Part shown: piece after piece, positions 6,620 to 12,959 of the stretch
Position numbering within the stretch: the stretch's first letter is position 1
How the letters are laid out: each line of letters opens with the position of its first letter
Assembly: GCA_002372775.1 (NCBI GenBank)
Contig: DFIJ01000026.1
Span: 1-15,656 of the forward strand
DNA length: 15,656 nucleotides
Reading direction: 5' to 3'
Origin: Christensenella sp. UBA3700
GTDB lineage: Bacteria; Bacillota; Clostridia; Christensenellales; UBA3700
Notes under the pieces: model-generated
Told to the model about the DNA's origin: nothing
The model's database searches: none
The model's input: only the letters and a program-made list of their open reading frames with translations
Position numbers and translations under genes: made by a program

Positions 6620-7177
6620 TTATTGTTTTTTAGTTTCGTCATAAACTTTGTTGTATTCTATTTCACTATCTTTAACTTTTATTTCAAAATGATCATCTAA
6701 TTTAAACATATCTCGAATTTGATGCATTATTTCAGGCTCAATTTCATTAGGTATGGATACACCAAAAGTAAAAATTCCTCCTGCTTTAACTCTAAATGTT
6801 CTTTCAAATATTCTTTTTGAACCACATATCTCGCAAAAACAATCAAAACGCATACGTCTTTCAATAAAATAACCAGCTCTGCTAGACCTAACACATGCAC
6901 TTACTTGATTTACTATAACATTCTTTGGATATTTATAGTTGTATCCACATTTACATCTGCATAAGGGAATATATTTATATGCTGTAATTAATTTAACATC
7001 AGCCCATAATAGAAAAGTTGTTGATAAACCGAAGATAAATAATCCTGCCATAGATGATAATATATGGTCATGTTTAAGAGCTATATAGCTATAAAAAAAC
7101 ATAAAAACGGATACACAAGTTGCAATTATTGCAACAACAATAAGTGCTAATAAATATTTAACTGGAATTTTGTTCAT
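6620..7177 (-). CDS. Two-helix membrane protein with zinc-ribbon-like domain, paralogue A
   Basis: Not recognised. 185 residues, first gene of the array. Hydrophobic segments run about 8-31 and 42-66 with Lys at 3 and 7 before them and AYKYIP after them, so both ends are probably cytoplasmic with a short outer loop (KHDH). CRCKCGYNYKYPKN (73-86) and FDCFCEICGSKRIFERTF (111-128) give Cys 73, 75, 77, 113, 115 and 118. The tail has NEIEPEI, MFKLDDHF and DSEIEYNKVY. AAAGAGG stands six bases before the ATG, and a TATAAT promoter precedes it, so it opens its own transcription unit after the efp terminator. The sequence shows a membrane-tethered zinc-ribbon-like protein; function and partner are unknown. 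Confidence 0.84.
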   Translation of the reverse strand: MNKIPVKYLLALIVVAIIATCVSVFMFFYSYIALKHDHILSSMAGLFIFGLSTTFLLWADVKLITAYKYIPLCRCKCGYNYKYPKNVIVNQVSACVRSSRAGYFIERRMRFDCFCEICGSKRIFERTFRVKAGGIFTFGVSIPNEIEPEIMHQIRDMFKLDDHFEIKVKDSEIEYNKVYDETKKQ

Positions 7178-7208
7178 ATTCTACCTCTTTAGATAACCCT
7201 ATTTGTAT

Positions 7209-7237
7209 ATTATATATAAATTCCTTAAAATAAACAA
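7209..7237 (-). promoter_or_regulatory. Promoter of the four-paralogue array
   Basis: Minus strand: TTGTTT (7237-7232), 17-base spacer, perfect TATAAT (7214-7209), about 32 bases before the ATG of paralogue A. The -35 matches consensus only in TTG. Its first bases lie in the T-tract of the efp terminator, so termination of one unit and initiation of the next are packed together. Confidence 0.65.
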
Positions 7238-7266
7238 AAAAAATACCGTAGGTGCTCCTACGGTAT
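7236..7266 (-). terminator. Intrinsic terminator after efp
   Basis: ATACCGTAGG (7266-7257) and CCTACGGTAT (7252-7243) form a perfect 10-bp stem with a 4-base AGCA loop, followed by seven further T (7242-7236). It lies 25 bases after the efp stop at 7292. It is a strong rho-independent terminator that separates the M24 peptidase-efp unit from the paralogue array. Confidence 0.95.
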
Positions 7267-7291
7267 CTCATATTATCATAAATTAATATAA

Positions 7292-7855
7292 TTAAACTCT
7301 TGACATATATTCGCCAGTTCTTGTATCAACTCTGATTCTTTCACCTTCGTTAACGAATAGAGGAACTTGGATTGTGTATCCTGTCTCTAATGTAGCAGGC
7401 TTTGTAGCGCCTTGAGTTGTATTACCCTTAACTCCTGGTTCAGATTGAGTAATTGTTAATTCAACGAAGTTAGGAGCTTCAACTTCGAATGGCTTACCAT
7501 TATAGAAATCTACAGTAACTTCTCCACCTTCAACAACGAAGTTTAATGCATCTTCGCACATTTCCTTATTTACAGGAATGATATCGAATGTATCAGGATC
7601 CATGAAGTAATATAAATCTCCATCATTGTAAGAATATGTCATCTTCTTGTAGTTAATTTCTGCAGTTTCGAACTTAGCAGTTGGGTTGAAAGTCATTTCA
7701 ACTGTACCACCATTGATAACGTCTCTTAACTTTGTTCTTACGAAAGCAGCACCCTTACCTGGCTTTACATGTAAGAATTCTACGATAGTAACAACCTTTC
7801 CTTCATATAGGAAAGTTACACCTTTTCTAAAATCTCCAGCTAATACGTAGCCCAT
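7292..7855 (-). CDS. efp: Translation elongation factor P
   Basis: EF-P enters the ribosomal E site and rescues ribosomes stalled at polyproline stretches. From the ATG at 7855 (GGAGG at 7865-7861) the protein has 187 residues, the family norm; a TTG at 7867 overlaps the ribosome site and is rejected. The N-terminal KOW-like domain starts GDFRKGVTF. The tip loop is HVKPGKGAAFVR with Lys34 at the position modified in the Bacillus PGKGAA-type EF-Ps. The OB domains follow (FMDPDTFD near the middle, ELTITQSEPGVKGNT, and the end VDTRTGEYMSRV). No EpmA- or EpmB-like genes are nearby, as expected for this loop type. It follows an M24 peptidase gene by 18 bases, the arrangement of yqhT-efp in B. subtilis. 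Confidence 0.97.
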   Translation of the reverse strand: MGYVLAGDFRKGVTFLYEGKVVTIVEFLHVKPGKGAAFVRTKLRDVINGGTVEMTFNPTAKFETAEINYKKMTYSYNDGDLYYFMDPDTFDIIPVNKEMCEDALNFVVEGGEVTVDFYNGKPFEVEAPNFVELTITQSEPGVKGNTTQGATKPATLETGYTIQVPLFVNEGERIRVDTRTGEYMSRV

Positions 7856-7873
7856 AGTTACCTCCAAAAGTAA

Positions 7874-8914
7874 TTATATAATTATTAAGTTTTTATTTGA
7901 TTTCGCCAACGAGTTGGCAATATTGTTTTCAATTAATGTTGTATCTTCTATTCTAACCCCACAAAAACCTGGGATATAGATACCTGGTTCAACAGTTACA
8001 ACCATACCATTTTTTATAATATCATTTTTTGCGCGTGGTGACAATGTAATATTTTCATGTATATCTACACCTACGCTATGTCCAAGAGAATGAGTAAAAT
8101 ATTCACCATATCCTTTTTGAGAGATATAATCTCTAGCTATCTTATCTGCTTCATATCCACTCATACCTGCTCTTATCTCATTTTCAGCCTTTACTTGAGC
8201 ATTTAAAACGGTATTATATATTTCTTCTTGCTTTGTAGAAATCGCTCCATATGCAACAGTTCTTGTCATATCTGAACAATAACCATTCCACTTTGCACCA
8301 ATATCCATTGTTACAAAATCGCCGCTTTGTAGTTTTCTATTTGTTCTATGTGCATGTGGTGATGCTCCATTAGAACCAAAAGCAACAATTGAATCAAATG
8401 CAAGTGAAGCTCCATTCTTTAAGAAGACATATTCTATAAGTGCTGCAATCTCTATTTCACTAACGCCTTGTTTTAAAGCCTTTAGAGCCTCATCAAAGCC
8501 TTTTTCTGTAATAGATTGAGCAATCTTTATATTTTCAATTTCTTGCTTTGTTTTGAACATACGAAGAGTTTCAATAATCTTAGTAATCTCAATAAGTTCA
8601 ATACCAGCAAATAATTTGCTTACAAGTTTATAAGTTTCATAAGATACATTGCTATCCCAACCAAGTTTTTTAATACCTGTAAGTTTTTTTTGGATATCTT
8701 CATATCCACCCGCGATGACTTCAAATCTATCTTTTAATACATCAACCGCTTCATTATAGTAGCGTTTATCTGTAATAAAATATTGATTATCTTTTGTTAT
8801 AACTATTTGGCAATTAGATGATTCAAATCCACTTAAATAAAAAGTATTAGAAGAAGACAATACTAAAACTGCATCTACATTTGATCTATCGAATAATTCT
8901 CTACAAATATCCAT
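7874..8914 (-). CDS. M24-family Xaa-Pro aminopeptidase-like protein
   Basis: Cytosolic dinuclear-metal peptidase that probably removes N-terminal residues ahead of proline; such activity fits its pairing with efp. A creatinase-like N-terminal domain (about 1-120) precedes the pita-bread domain. All five metal ligands are present: D204 and D215 in MDIGAKWNGYCSD, H279 in HSLGHSVGVDIHE, E309 in VEPGIY and E323 in VRIED. Length 346 is typical of the short YqhT/PepQ type. I choose the ATG at 8914; the TTG at 8923 lies almost on the -10 box and cannot be transcribed from that promoter. The -10 ends only 11 bases before the ATG and no ribosome site is visible, so the mRNA may be almost leaderless. 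Exact substrate (dipeptide or longer) is unknown. Confidence 0.9.
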   Translation of the reverse strand: MDICRELFDRSNVDAVLVLSSSNTFYLSGFESSNCQIVITKDNQYFITDKRYYNEAVDVLKDRFEVIAGGYEDIQKKLTGIKKLGWDSNVSYETYKLVSKLFAGIELIEITKIIETLRMFKTKQEIENIKIAQSITEKGFDEALKALKQGVSEIEIAALIEYVFLKNGASLAFDSIVAFGSNGASPHAHRTNRKLQSGDFVTMDIGAKWNGYCSDMTRTVAYGAISTKQEEIYNTVLNAQVKAENEIRAGMSGYEADKIARDYISQKGYGEYFTHSLGHSVGVDIHENITLSPRAKNDIIKNGMVVTVEPGIYIPGFCGVRIEDTTLIENNIANSLAKSNKNLIII

Positions 8915-8925
8915 AACTGCCAACT

Positions 8926-8954
8926 ATTATAATACGCGTAATATTTTAATGCAA
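8926..8954 (-). promoter_or_regulatory. Promoter of the M24 peptidase-efp unit
   Basis: Minus strand: TTGCAT (8954-8949), 17-base spacer, perfect TATAAT (8931-8926). It lies in the 56-base gap between the Nfo-like gene and the peptidase. A start about seven bases downstream would leave roughly 5 bases before the ATG at 8914. The spacer carries the palindrome TACGCGTA (8933-8940) within the 13-base block shared with the Asp23 promoter. Confidence 0.75.
8935..8947 (-). promoter_or_regulatory. Candidate operator, copy 2 (shared 13-mer)
   Basis: AAAATATTACGCG, identical to 4678-4690 and again inside a promoter spacer, though shifted by four bases relative to the -10. Here it forms a near-perfect longer palindrome, ATATTACGCGTATTAT, broken only by one symmetric pair. 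A regulator binding here would cover the promoter of the peptidase and efp. The function is inferred. Confidence 0.4.
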
Positions 8955-8970
8955 AACACTTTATTGCTTA

Positions 8971-9822
8971 TTATTTCAAAGAATTATAATAATTCTTCAT
9001 CATCATTGAATCTCTTGTTTGTGTACCAGCAGATTCACATACAACAAATGGATTCATTTTATATTCATAAAATACTTCCATTAATGGTTCAAATTCTGGT
9101 CCATATTGATCATCATCAAAAGTTAAGTGCTTTACTTCACCCTTTGCTGAATACATAATCTTTGAGAAATGCACATGTTGTTTTGCTGTTTTCTCAAATC
9201 CTATACCATCAATAAGTCTATCTATAATTCTCTTATAATCATCTTTTGTTTTAATTATTCCTTGATCTCTTGCATTTAAATGACCATAGTCAATACATGG
9301 GATGATTGTATCATCGCCAAGTTTAACCATTTCAATAATCTCGTCTAAAGTACCAAGTTGAGCTTCTTTTCCCATTGTTTCTGGACATAAGTATAAATCA
9401 TCATATCCATATTCATGCTTTAGCGCTACGATTTTCTCAAAGGAATTTAATAAAATAGACATAGCCTCAGCTCTTTCAAGTTTTACAGGTGAACCTGGAT
9501 GGAAAACACATCTATTTCCACCAAAATTCTTAAGTGCTTCTAATGAATCCATAATGTATTTAACATTATTCTCTTTCTTTTGATCCTCAACTGTAGCCAA
9601 ATTTATAAAATATGGAGCGTGAACAGACATCTCAATACCAACAGAAGCAAAAGCCTTTCCTGTTTCTTGTGCAGATTCTCTTGAGATATTTACACCTCTA
9701 CCAAAAGAATATTCGTATAAATCTACTCCTCTTTCTTTTAGCCAATTAACTCCATCAGCTGTTTTCTTAAAGTTTTGAGCATGAAATTCTTCGCAGCTTC
9801 CGCTAGGACCAAATTTAATCAT
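8971..9822 (-). CDS. Endonuclease IV (Nfo)-like TIM-barrel protein, divergent
   Basis: AP-endonuclease family 2 barrel of 283 residues, the length of E. coli Nfo (285), which cuts DNA at abasic sites using three zinc ions. Matching ligands are visible: H68 in VHAPYFINLA, H108 in VFHPGS, E148 in CPETMGK, D178 and H181 in CIDYGH, H218 (or H216) in QHVHFS, and E263 in VCESAGTQ. The third-zinc pair D229-x-H231 of E. coli is not evident: the region reads EVKHLTFDDD, with at most the His. So either a repair endonuclease with an altered metal site, or a relative acting on another substrate. It overlaps ribF by 8 bases, with GGAGG 11 bases before the ATG. Its place after ribF is unusual; rpsO is common there. 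Confidence 0.75.
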   Translation of the reverse strand: MIKFGPSGSCEEFHAQNFKKTADGVNWLKERGVDLYEYSFGRGVNISRESAQETGKAFASVGIEMSVHAPYFINLATVEDQKKENNVKYIMDSLEALKNFGGNRCVFHPGSPVKLERAEAMSILLNSFEKIVALKHEYGYDDLYLCPETMGKEAQLGTLDEIIEMVKLGDDTIIPCIDYGHLNARDQGIIKTKDDYKRIIDRLIDGIGFEKTAKQHVHFSKIMYSAKGEVKHLTFDDDQYGPEFEPLMEVFYEYKMNPFVVCESAGTQTRDSMMMKNYYNSLK

Positions 9823-10756
9823 CTAAGTCATATCCTCCATTTTGGGAATTAACATATTGTATGTCTTTTAATATTTGTTCTTTTAATTGTGCCTTATTTT
9901 CAAATTTTTGAACATCTCTAATCTTTTCAATAAACTCTACAATAATCTTTTTATCATATATGTCTTTATTAAAATAAAGAATGTGAGTTTCAATTATATA
10001 TTTACTCTCATTGTATGTAGGTTGAGAGCCAACATTTGTTACAGATCTAAATCTAATTCCATTGTATATAACATTTGTGTAATATACTCCAGGACCTAAT
10101 TTTTCTTTATCTTGAGAGATCTCAATATTTGCTGTTGCTACAAGTTCTTTTGCACCAACACCTCTTCCTCTTACAACAACACCTTCAACAATGTATGGCA
10201 TAGATAATATTGCATTCATTGCATTAATATCGCCATTCTTTACAGATTTTCTAATATCTGTTGAGGCCATCTTGTGATTCTTGTACATAACTAAATCAAC
10301 AACTTTTACTTGAATGCCAATATTAGAACAATACTCAATTAAATACTGTGCGTTACCTTCTCTATTTACACCAAAGGTGTAATCGCTGCCACAAACAACA
10401 GCCTTAATGTTTTTGTTAGATATAATACTATCTAAGAACTCTTTTTTTCTTTGAGAACAAAAATCAATATCAAAATTAGCAGAATAAACATAATCCACCC
10501 CTATCTCTTGTAAAACATAGCATCTTTCATCAAATGTATAAACAAGCTTAGAATTATTAAACATTTTTAATGGATTATTCGAGAAAGTAAATAATGAAAC
10601 TTTTGCATTATATCTATGAGCTAATACTTTTGCTTCATTAATAATTCTTAAATGACCTTTATGAATAGAATCAAAAAAGCCCAAACAAAGAACTTGCGCT
10701 TCGTCGTTACTATCTAAATAATCGAATTTTTTAATTTTATTAAAAGTGTTTGCCAT
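9815..10756 (-). CDS. ribF: Bifunctional riboflavin kinase / FAD synthetase
   Basis: Phosphorylates riboflavin to FMN and adenylates FMN to FAD. The N-terminal nucleotidyltransferase domain (about 1-185) has GFFDSIHKGH (26-35, the HxGH motif), CGSDYTFG (122-129) and STDIRK (165-170). The C-terminal kinase domain has GRGVGAKELVATANI (197-211), VTNVGSQPTY (239-248) and IETHI with probable catalytic E256. The kinase PTAN motif reads ATAN here (207-210): Thr and Asn are kept, Pro is not. The 313 residues are normal. The start lies one base after the truB stop and has no clear ribosome site, so it is probably translated by coupling to truB, a conserved neighbour in Bacillota. Confidence 0.95.
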   Translation of the reverse strand: MANTFNKIKKFDYLDSNDEAQVLCLGFFDSIHKGHLRIINEAKVLAHRYNAKVSLFTFSNNPLKMFNNSKLVYTFDERCYVLQEIGVDYVYSANFDIDFCSQRKKEFLDSIISNKNIKAVVCGSDYTFGVNREGNAQYLIEYCSNIGIQVKVVDLVMYKNHKMASTDIRKSVKNGDINAMNAILSMPYIVEGVVVRGRGVGAKELVATANIEISQDKEKLGPGVYYTNVIYNGIRFRSVTNVGSQPTYNESKYIIETHILYFNKDIYDKKIIVEFIEKIRDVQKFENKAQLKEQILKDIQYVNSQNGGYDLDD

Positions 10757-10757
10757 T

Positions 10758-11642
10758 CTATTCTAAATTTGTATTTGATTTACAAATATTATTTTCCACC
10801 TTTCCTATAAATTTTAACTCATTTTGATAAGTTAATCCTAGATAACAATCATTAATATTTAGATTTATACCAATTCCGTTTTTAACATTATGGAATTCAC
10901 TATCGTTAAGTTCATATAAATCCATAATGTTTTTTATAACATCAATGTTTTCTAATCTATAGTTACCTGGATTATTACTTAATTCATCCATTGTTATAGA
11001 ATCATTAATAGAAATATTAGCAAGTGATGTTCTAATCAAATAAGCCATATAGCCGCATTTATTTAATCTTTCTGCAATATCTACAAATAATGTTCTTATA
11101 TATGTACCAGATGAGCAAGTTACATCTAAATCAATTGATTTAACATATTCCCCATCAAGTTCAACTTTTATCTCTTTTAATGAGTAAATAGTTATCTTCC
11201 TAGATGGAATAATAAAATCTTTTTCAGCCCTAGCCATTTGATACGCTTTTTGGCCGTTTATTTTAATAGCAGAATATTTAGGCGGTATTTGTTCAATATC
11301 TCCTATAAAGTCTTTTAAAACCGCTTTTACGCTCTCATATGTAGGACAATCAGATTCAGCTAAAACTTTGCCATAGCTATCTAATGTATCTGTCGATTTT
11401 CCAAAGGTTAATCTTCCAACATAAGATTTGCGTTTTGTTAACATGTAATCAAAAAGACGAGTAGATTTGTTAACTCCTACTAATAAAACACCTGCAGCAC
11501 CAGGGTCTAGTGTACCCATGTGTCCTACTTTAACTTTTTCGTTATAAAATTTGGATAAAATATTACGAGTTTTTATAACGACATCGCTCGATGTCCAACC
11601 TGTTGGCTTATTGATTGCTAATAAATAATTTTTAGTCAACAT
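10758..11642 (-). CDS. truB: tRNA pseudouridine(55) synthase TruB
   Basis: Makes pseudouridine 55 in the T-loop of tRNAs. Seen near the start: LLAINKPTGWTSSDVV, then the catalytic motif HMGTLDPGAAGVLLVGV with the nucleophile Asp46 (from this start), KSYVGRLTFGKSTDTLDSYG, PPKYSAIKINGQKAYQMAR and the CSSGTYIRTL motif. The C-terminal 60 residues are a weak PUA-like region. Two starts are possible: ATG at 11642 (294 residues, overlapping the DHH stop by 11 bases) or ATG at 11657 (299 residues, overlap 26). Neither has a strong ribosome site. I prefer 11642 because family members usually have only a few residues before the conserved Leu-Leu and KPxGWTS. Confidence 0.95.
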   Translation of the reverse strand: MLTKNYLLAINKPTGWTSSDVVIKTRNILSKFYNEKVKVGHMGTLDPGAAGVLLVGVNKSTRLFDYMLTKRKSYVGRLTFGKSTDTLDSYGKVLAESDCPTYESVKAVLKDFIGDIEQIPPKYSAIKINGQKAYQMARAEKDFIIPSRKITIYSLKEIKVELDGEYVKSIDLDVTCSSGTYIRTLFVDIAERLNKCGYMAYLIRTSLANISINDSITMDELSNNPGNYRLENIDVIKNIMDLYELNDSEFHNVKNGIGINLNINDCYLGLTYQNELKFIGKVENNICKSNTNLE

Positions 11643-12600
11643 ATTGTTTACAAGCATAGATAACTCTATCTAATACGTCGTAATAACTTCCTTGTAATGC
11701 AAATCCAGCTGCACATGGATGTCCGCCACCACCAAATGATGCTGCCATTCTATCTACTGGGCATTCTGGAACTGATCTTAATGATATTTTATAATTTATT
11801 TCACTTTGTTGAGTGATAGCTACAGCAATTCTTACTGTATCAATATTCTTAATTTCGTTAATAATACCTTCGGTATCAGACATTGTTGTTCCTGTAGCAT
11901 TGAAATCTTCAATTGAGAAATAGATTATACCGATTTTATTATCTTCTTCAAATTTTGCTTTAGATAATACTCTATTTTTTAACTTAAATACTGGCAAAGA
12001 AATCTCATTCATAAAATGATTAACTATCTCGCTAGATTTAATTCCATATTTATTCTCAATATCAAATGCCACATTTTTTGTTCTAATTGTTGTATTTGAA
12101 TTTTGGAAATTTCCACTATCTGTGATAATGCCGCAATACAATGCCTTAGCTACATCTTTATCTATACACTTTTGTTTTGCGTCAATTTCGCAAAGGATAT
12201 CGTATAAGAATTCGCATGTTGCTGCAGCTTCTGGCTTAATATAGTTTAATTGAGCATATCCAGGATTAGTTCCATGGTGATCAATACAAACTGTCTTTTT
12301 TGTAGAATAGAATTCATTAGCATAATCTCCAAGACGTTTATCATCTGCACAGTCTACCGCAATAGCGACATCATATGATTTTAAAGTCTTTTTGTTATAT
12401 CTATCAAAATGAGGAATAAACTTTAGTTTAGAATTGAAATCTGATGAACAAAATACATCAACTTCCTTGCCAATATTAGTTAATGCTTCATACATAGCAA
12501 GTGCACTACCCACTGTATCTCCATCTGGATTATAGTGAGAGATAATCATAAACTTTTTATTCTCATTCTTTAATACTAAATCTACAAAAGCTTCGTACAT
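11632..12600 (-). CDS. nrnA: DHH/DHHA1 phosphoesterase, NrnA type (oligoribonuclease / pAp phosphatase)
   Basis: Mn-dependent phosphoesterase. NrnA relatives degrade nano-RNA and dinucleotides and remove the 3'-phosphate of pAp. The DHH domain has HYNPDGD (22-28), D83 in AVDCAD, the DHH triad CIDHHGTNPGY (105-115) and GIITDSGNF (157-165). The DHHA1 domain ends with the substrate-binding ASFGGGGHPCAAGF (287-300). Length 322 fits NrnA (about 313 in B. subtilis) and excludes the larger membrane-bound GdpP. The start overlaps the rbfA stop by one base (TAATG). The place between rbfA and truB is typical of clostridial genomes and fits an RNA-turnover role within a translation operon. Confidence 0.92.
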   Translation of the reverse strand: MYEAFVDLVLKNENKKFMIISHYNPDGDTVGSALAMYEALTNIGKEVDVFCSSDFNSKLKFIPHFDRYNKKTLKSYDVAIAVDCADDKRLGDYANEFYSTKKTVCIDHHGTNPGYAQLNYIKPEAAATCEFLYDILCEIDAKQKCIDKDVAKALYCGIITDSGNFQNSNTTIRTKNVAFDIENKYGIKSSEIVNHFMNEISLPVFKLKNRVLSKAKFEEDNKIGIIYFSIEDFNATGTTMSDTEGIINEIKNIDTVRIAVAITQQSEINYKISLRSVPECPVDRMAASFGGGGHPCAAGFALQGSYYDVLDRVIYACKQYVD

Positions 12601-12959
12601 TATTGATCCTTTTCTTCGTCCTTTTTGATAACATCACTTACTCTTTGATCCATATATGAACCATAAGCAATTGAATCATCATAAATGAAATGTAAAGCTG
12701 GTAGCTTTCTTAATCTCATTGATTTAATTAATTTTGTCTTTAAATAACCTTGTGCAGAATTTAATCCTTCAATTACTTCTGCTTCTTTACCATTAGCACC
12801 AAGAATTGATACATATACCTTAGCATATGTTAATTCTGTATCTACTGTTACTCTAAGTACACTAATAAGTCCATTAACTCTTGGGTCATATACGCCCTCT
12901 TGAATAGCAATAGCTATTTGCTTTGCAAGTTCGGACTCAATTCTTTCAATTCTACTCAT
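12600..12959 (-). CDS. rbfA: 30S ribosome-binding factor A
   Basis: Single KH-like domain protein that binds the 30S subunit near the 5' end of 16S rRNA during late maturation and cold adaptation. The 119 residues match the family. Seen: MSRIERIESELAKQIAIAIQ, DPRVNGLISVLRVTVDTELTYAKVYVSILG, the helix LKTKLIKSMRLRKLPALHF and the signature DDSIAYGSYMD. The charged tail KKDEEKDQ is probably disordered. It overlaps the infB stop by 8 bases and the DHH start by one. The infB-rbfA order is nearly universal; ylxP, which lies between them in Bacillus, is absent. Confidence 0.96.
   Translation of the reverse strand: MSRIERIESELAKQIAIAIQEGVYDPRVNGLISVLRVTVDTELTYAKVYVSILGANGKEAEVIEGLNSAQGYLKTKLIKSMRLRKLPALHFIYDDSIAYGSYMDQRVSDVIKKDEEKDQ

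Larger units (their letters stand above)
4728..7177 (-). repeat. Tandem array of four paralogous genes
   Basis: Four adjacent, same-strand genes share one architecture: two membrane helices, CxCG with aromatic and Pro residues after it, a linker of about 30-40 residues, CxCxxCG, then a charged tail. Ungapped by-eye comparison of the first two gives 93 identical residues over 184. Paralogues C and D are more distant and of changed length. The upstream ribosome sites of A and B are also alike (AAAGAGGT followed by GAAT). This points to repeated local duplication with divergence increasing along the array. Confidence 0.85.

Noticed and set aside
8949..8970. Possible terminator after the Nfo-like gene
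   Set aside because: Only a 4-bp GCAA/TTGC pairing with a mismatch follows the stop and there is no proper T-tract, so readthrough from ribF/Nfo into the peptidase cannot be excluded.
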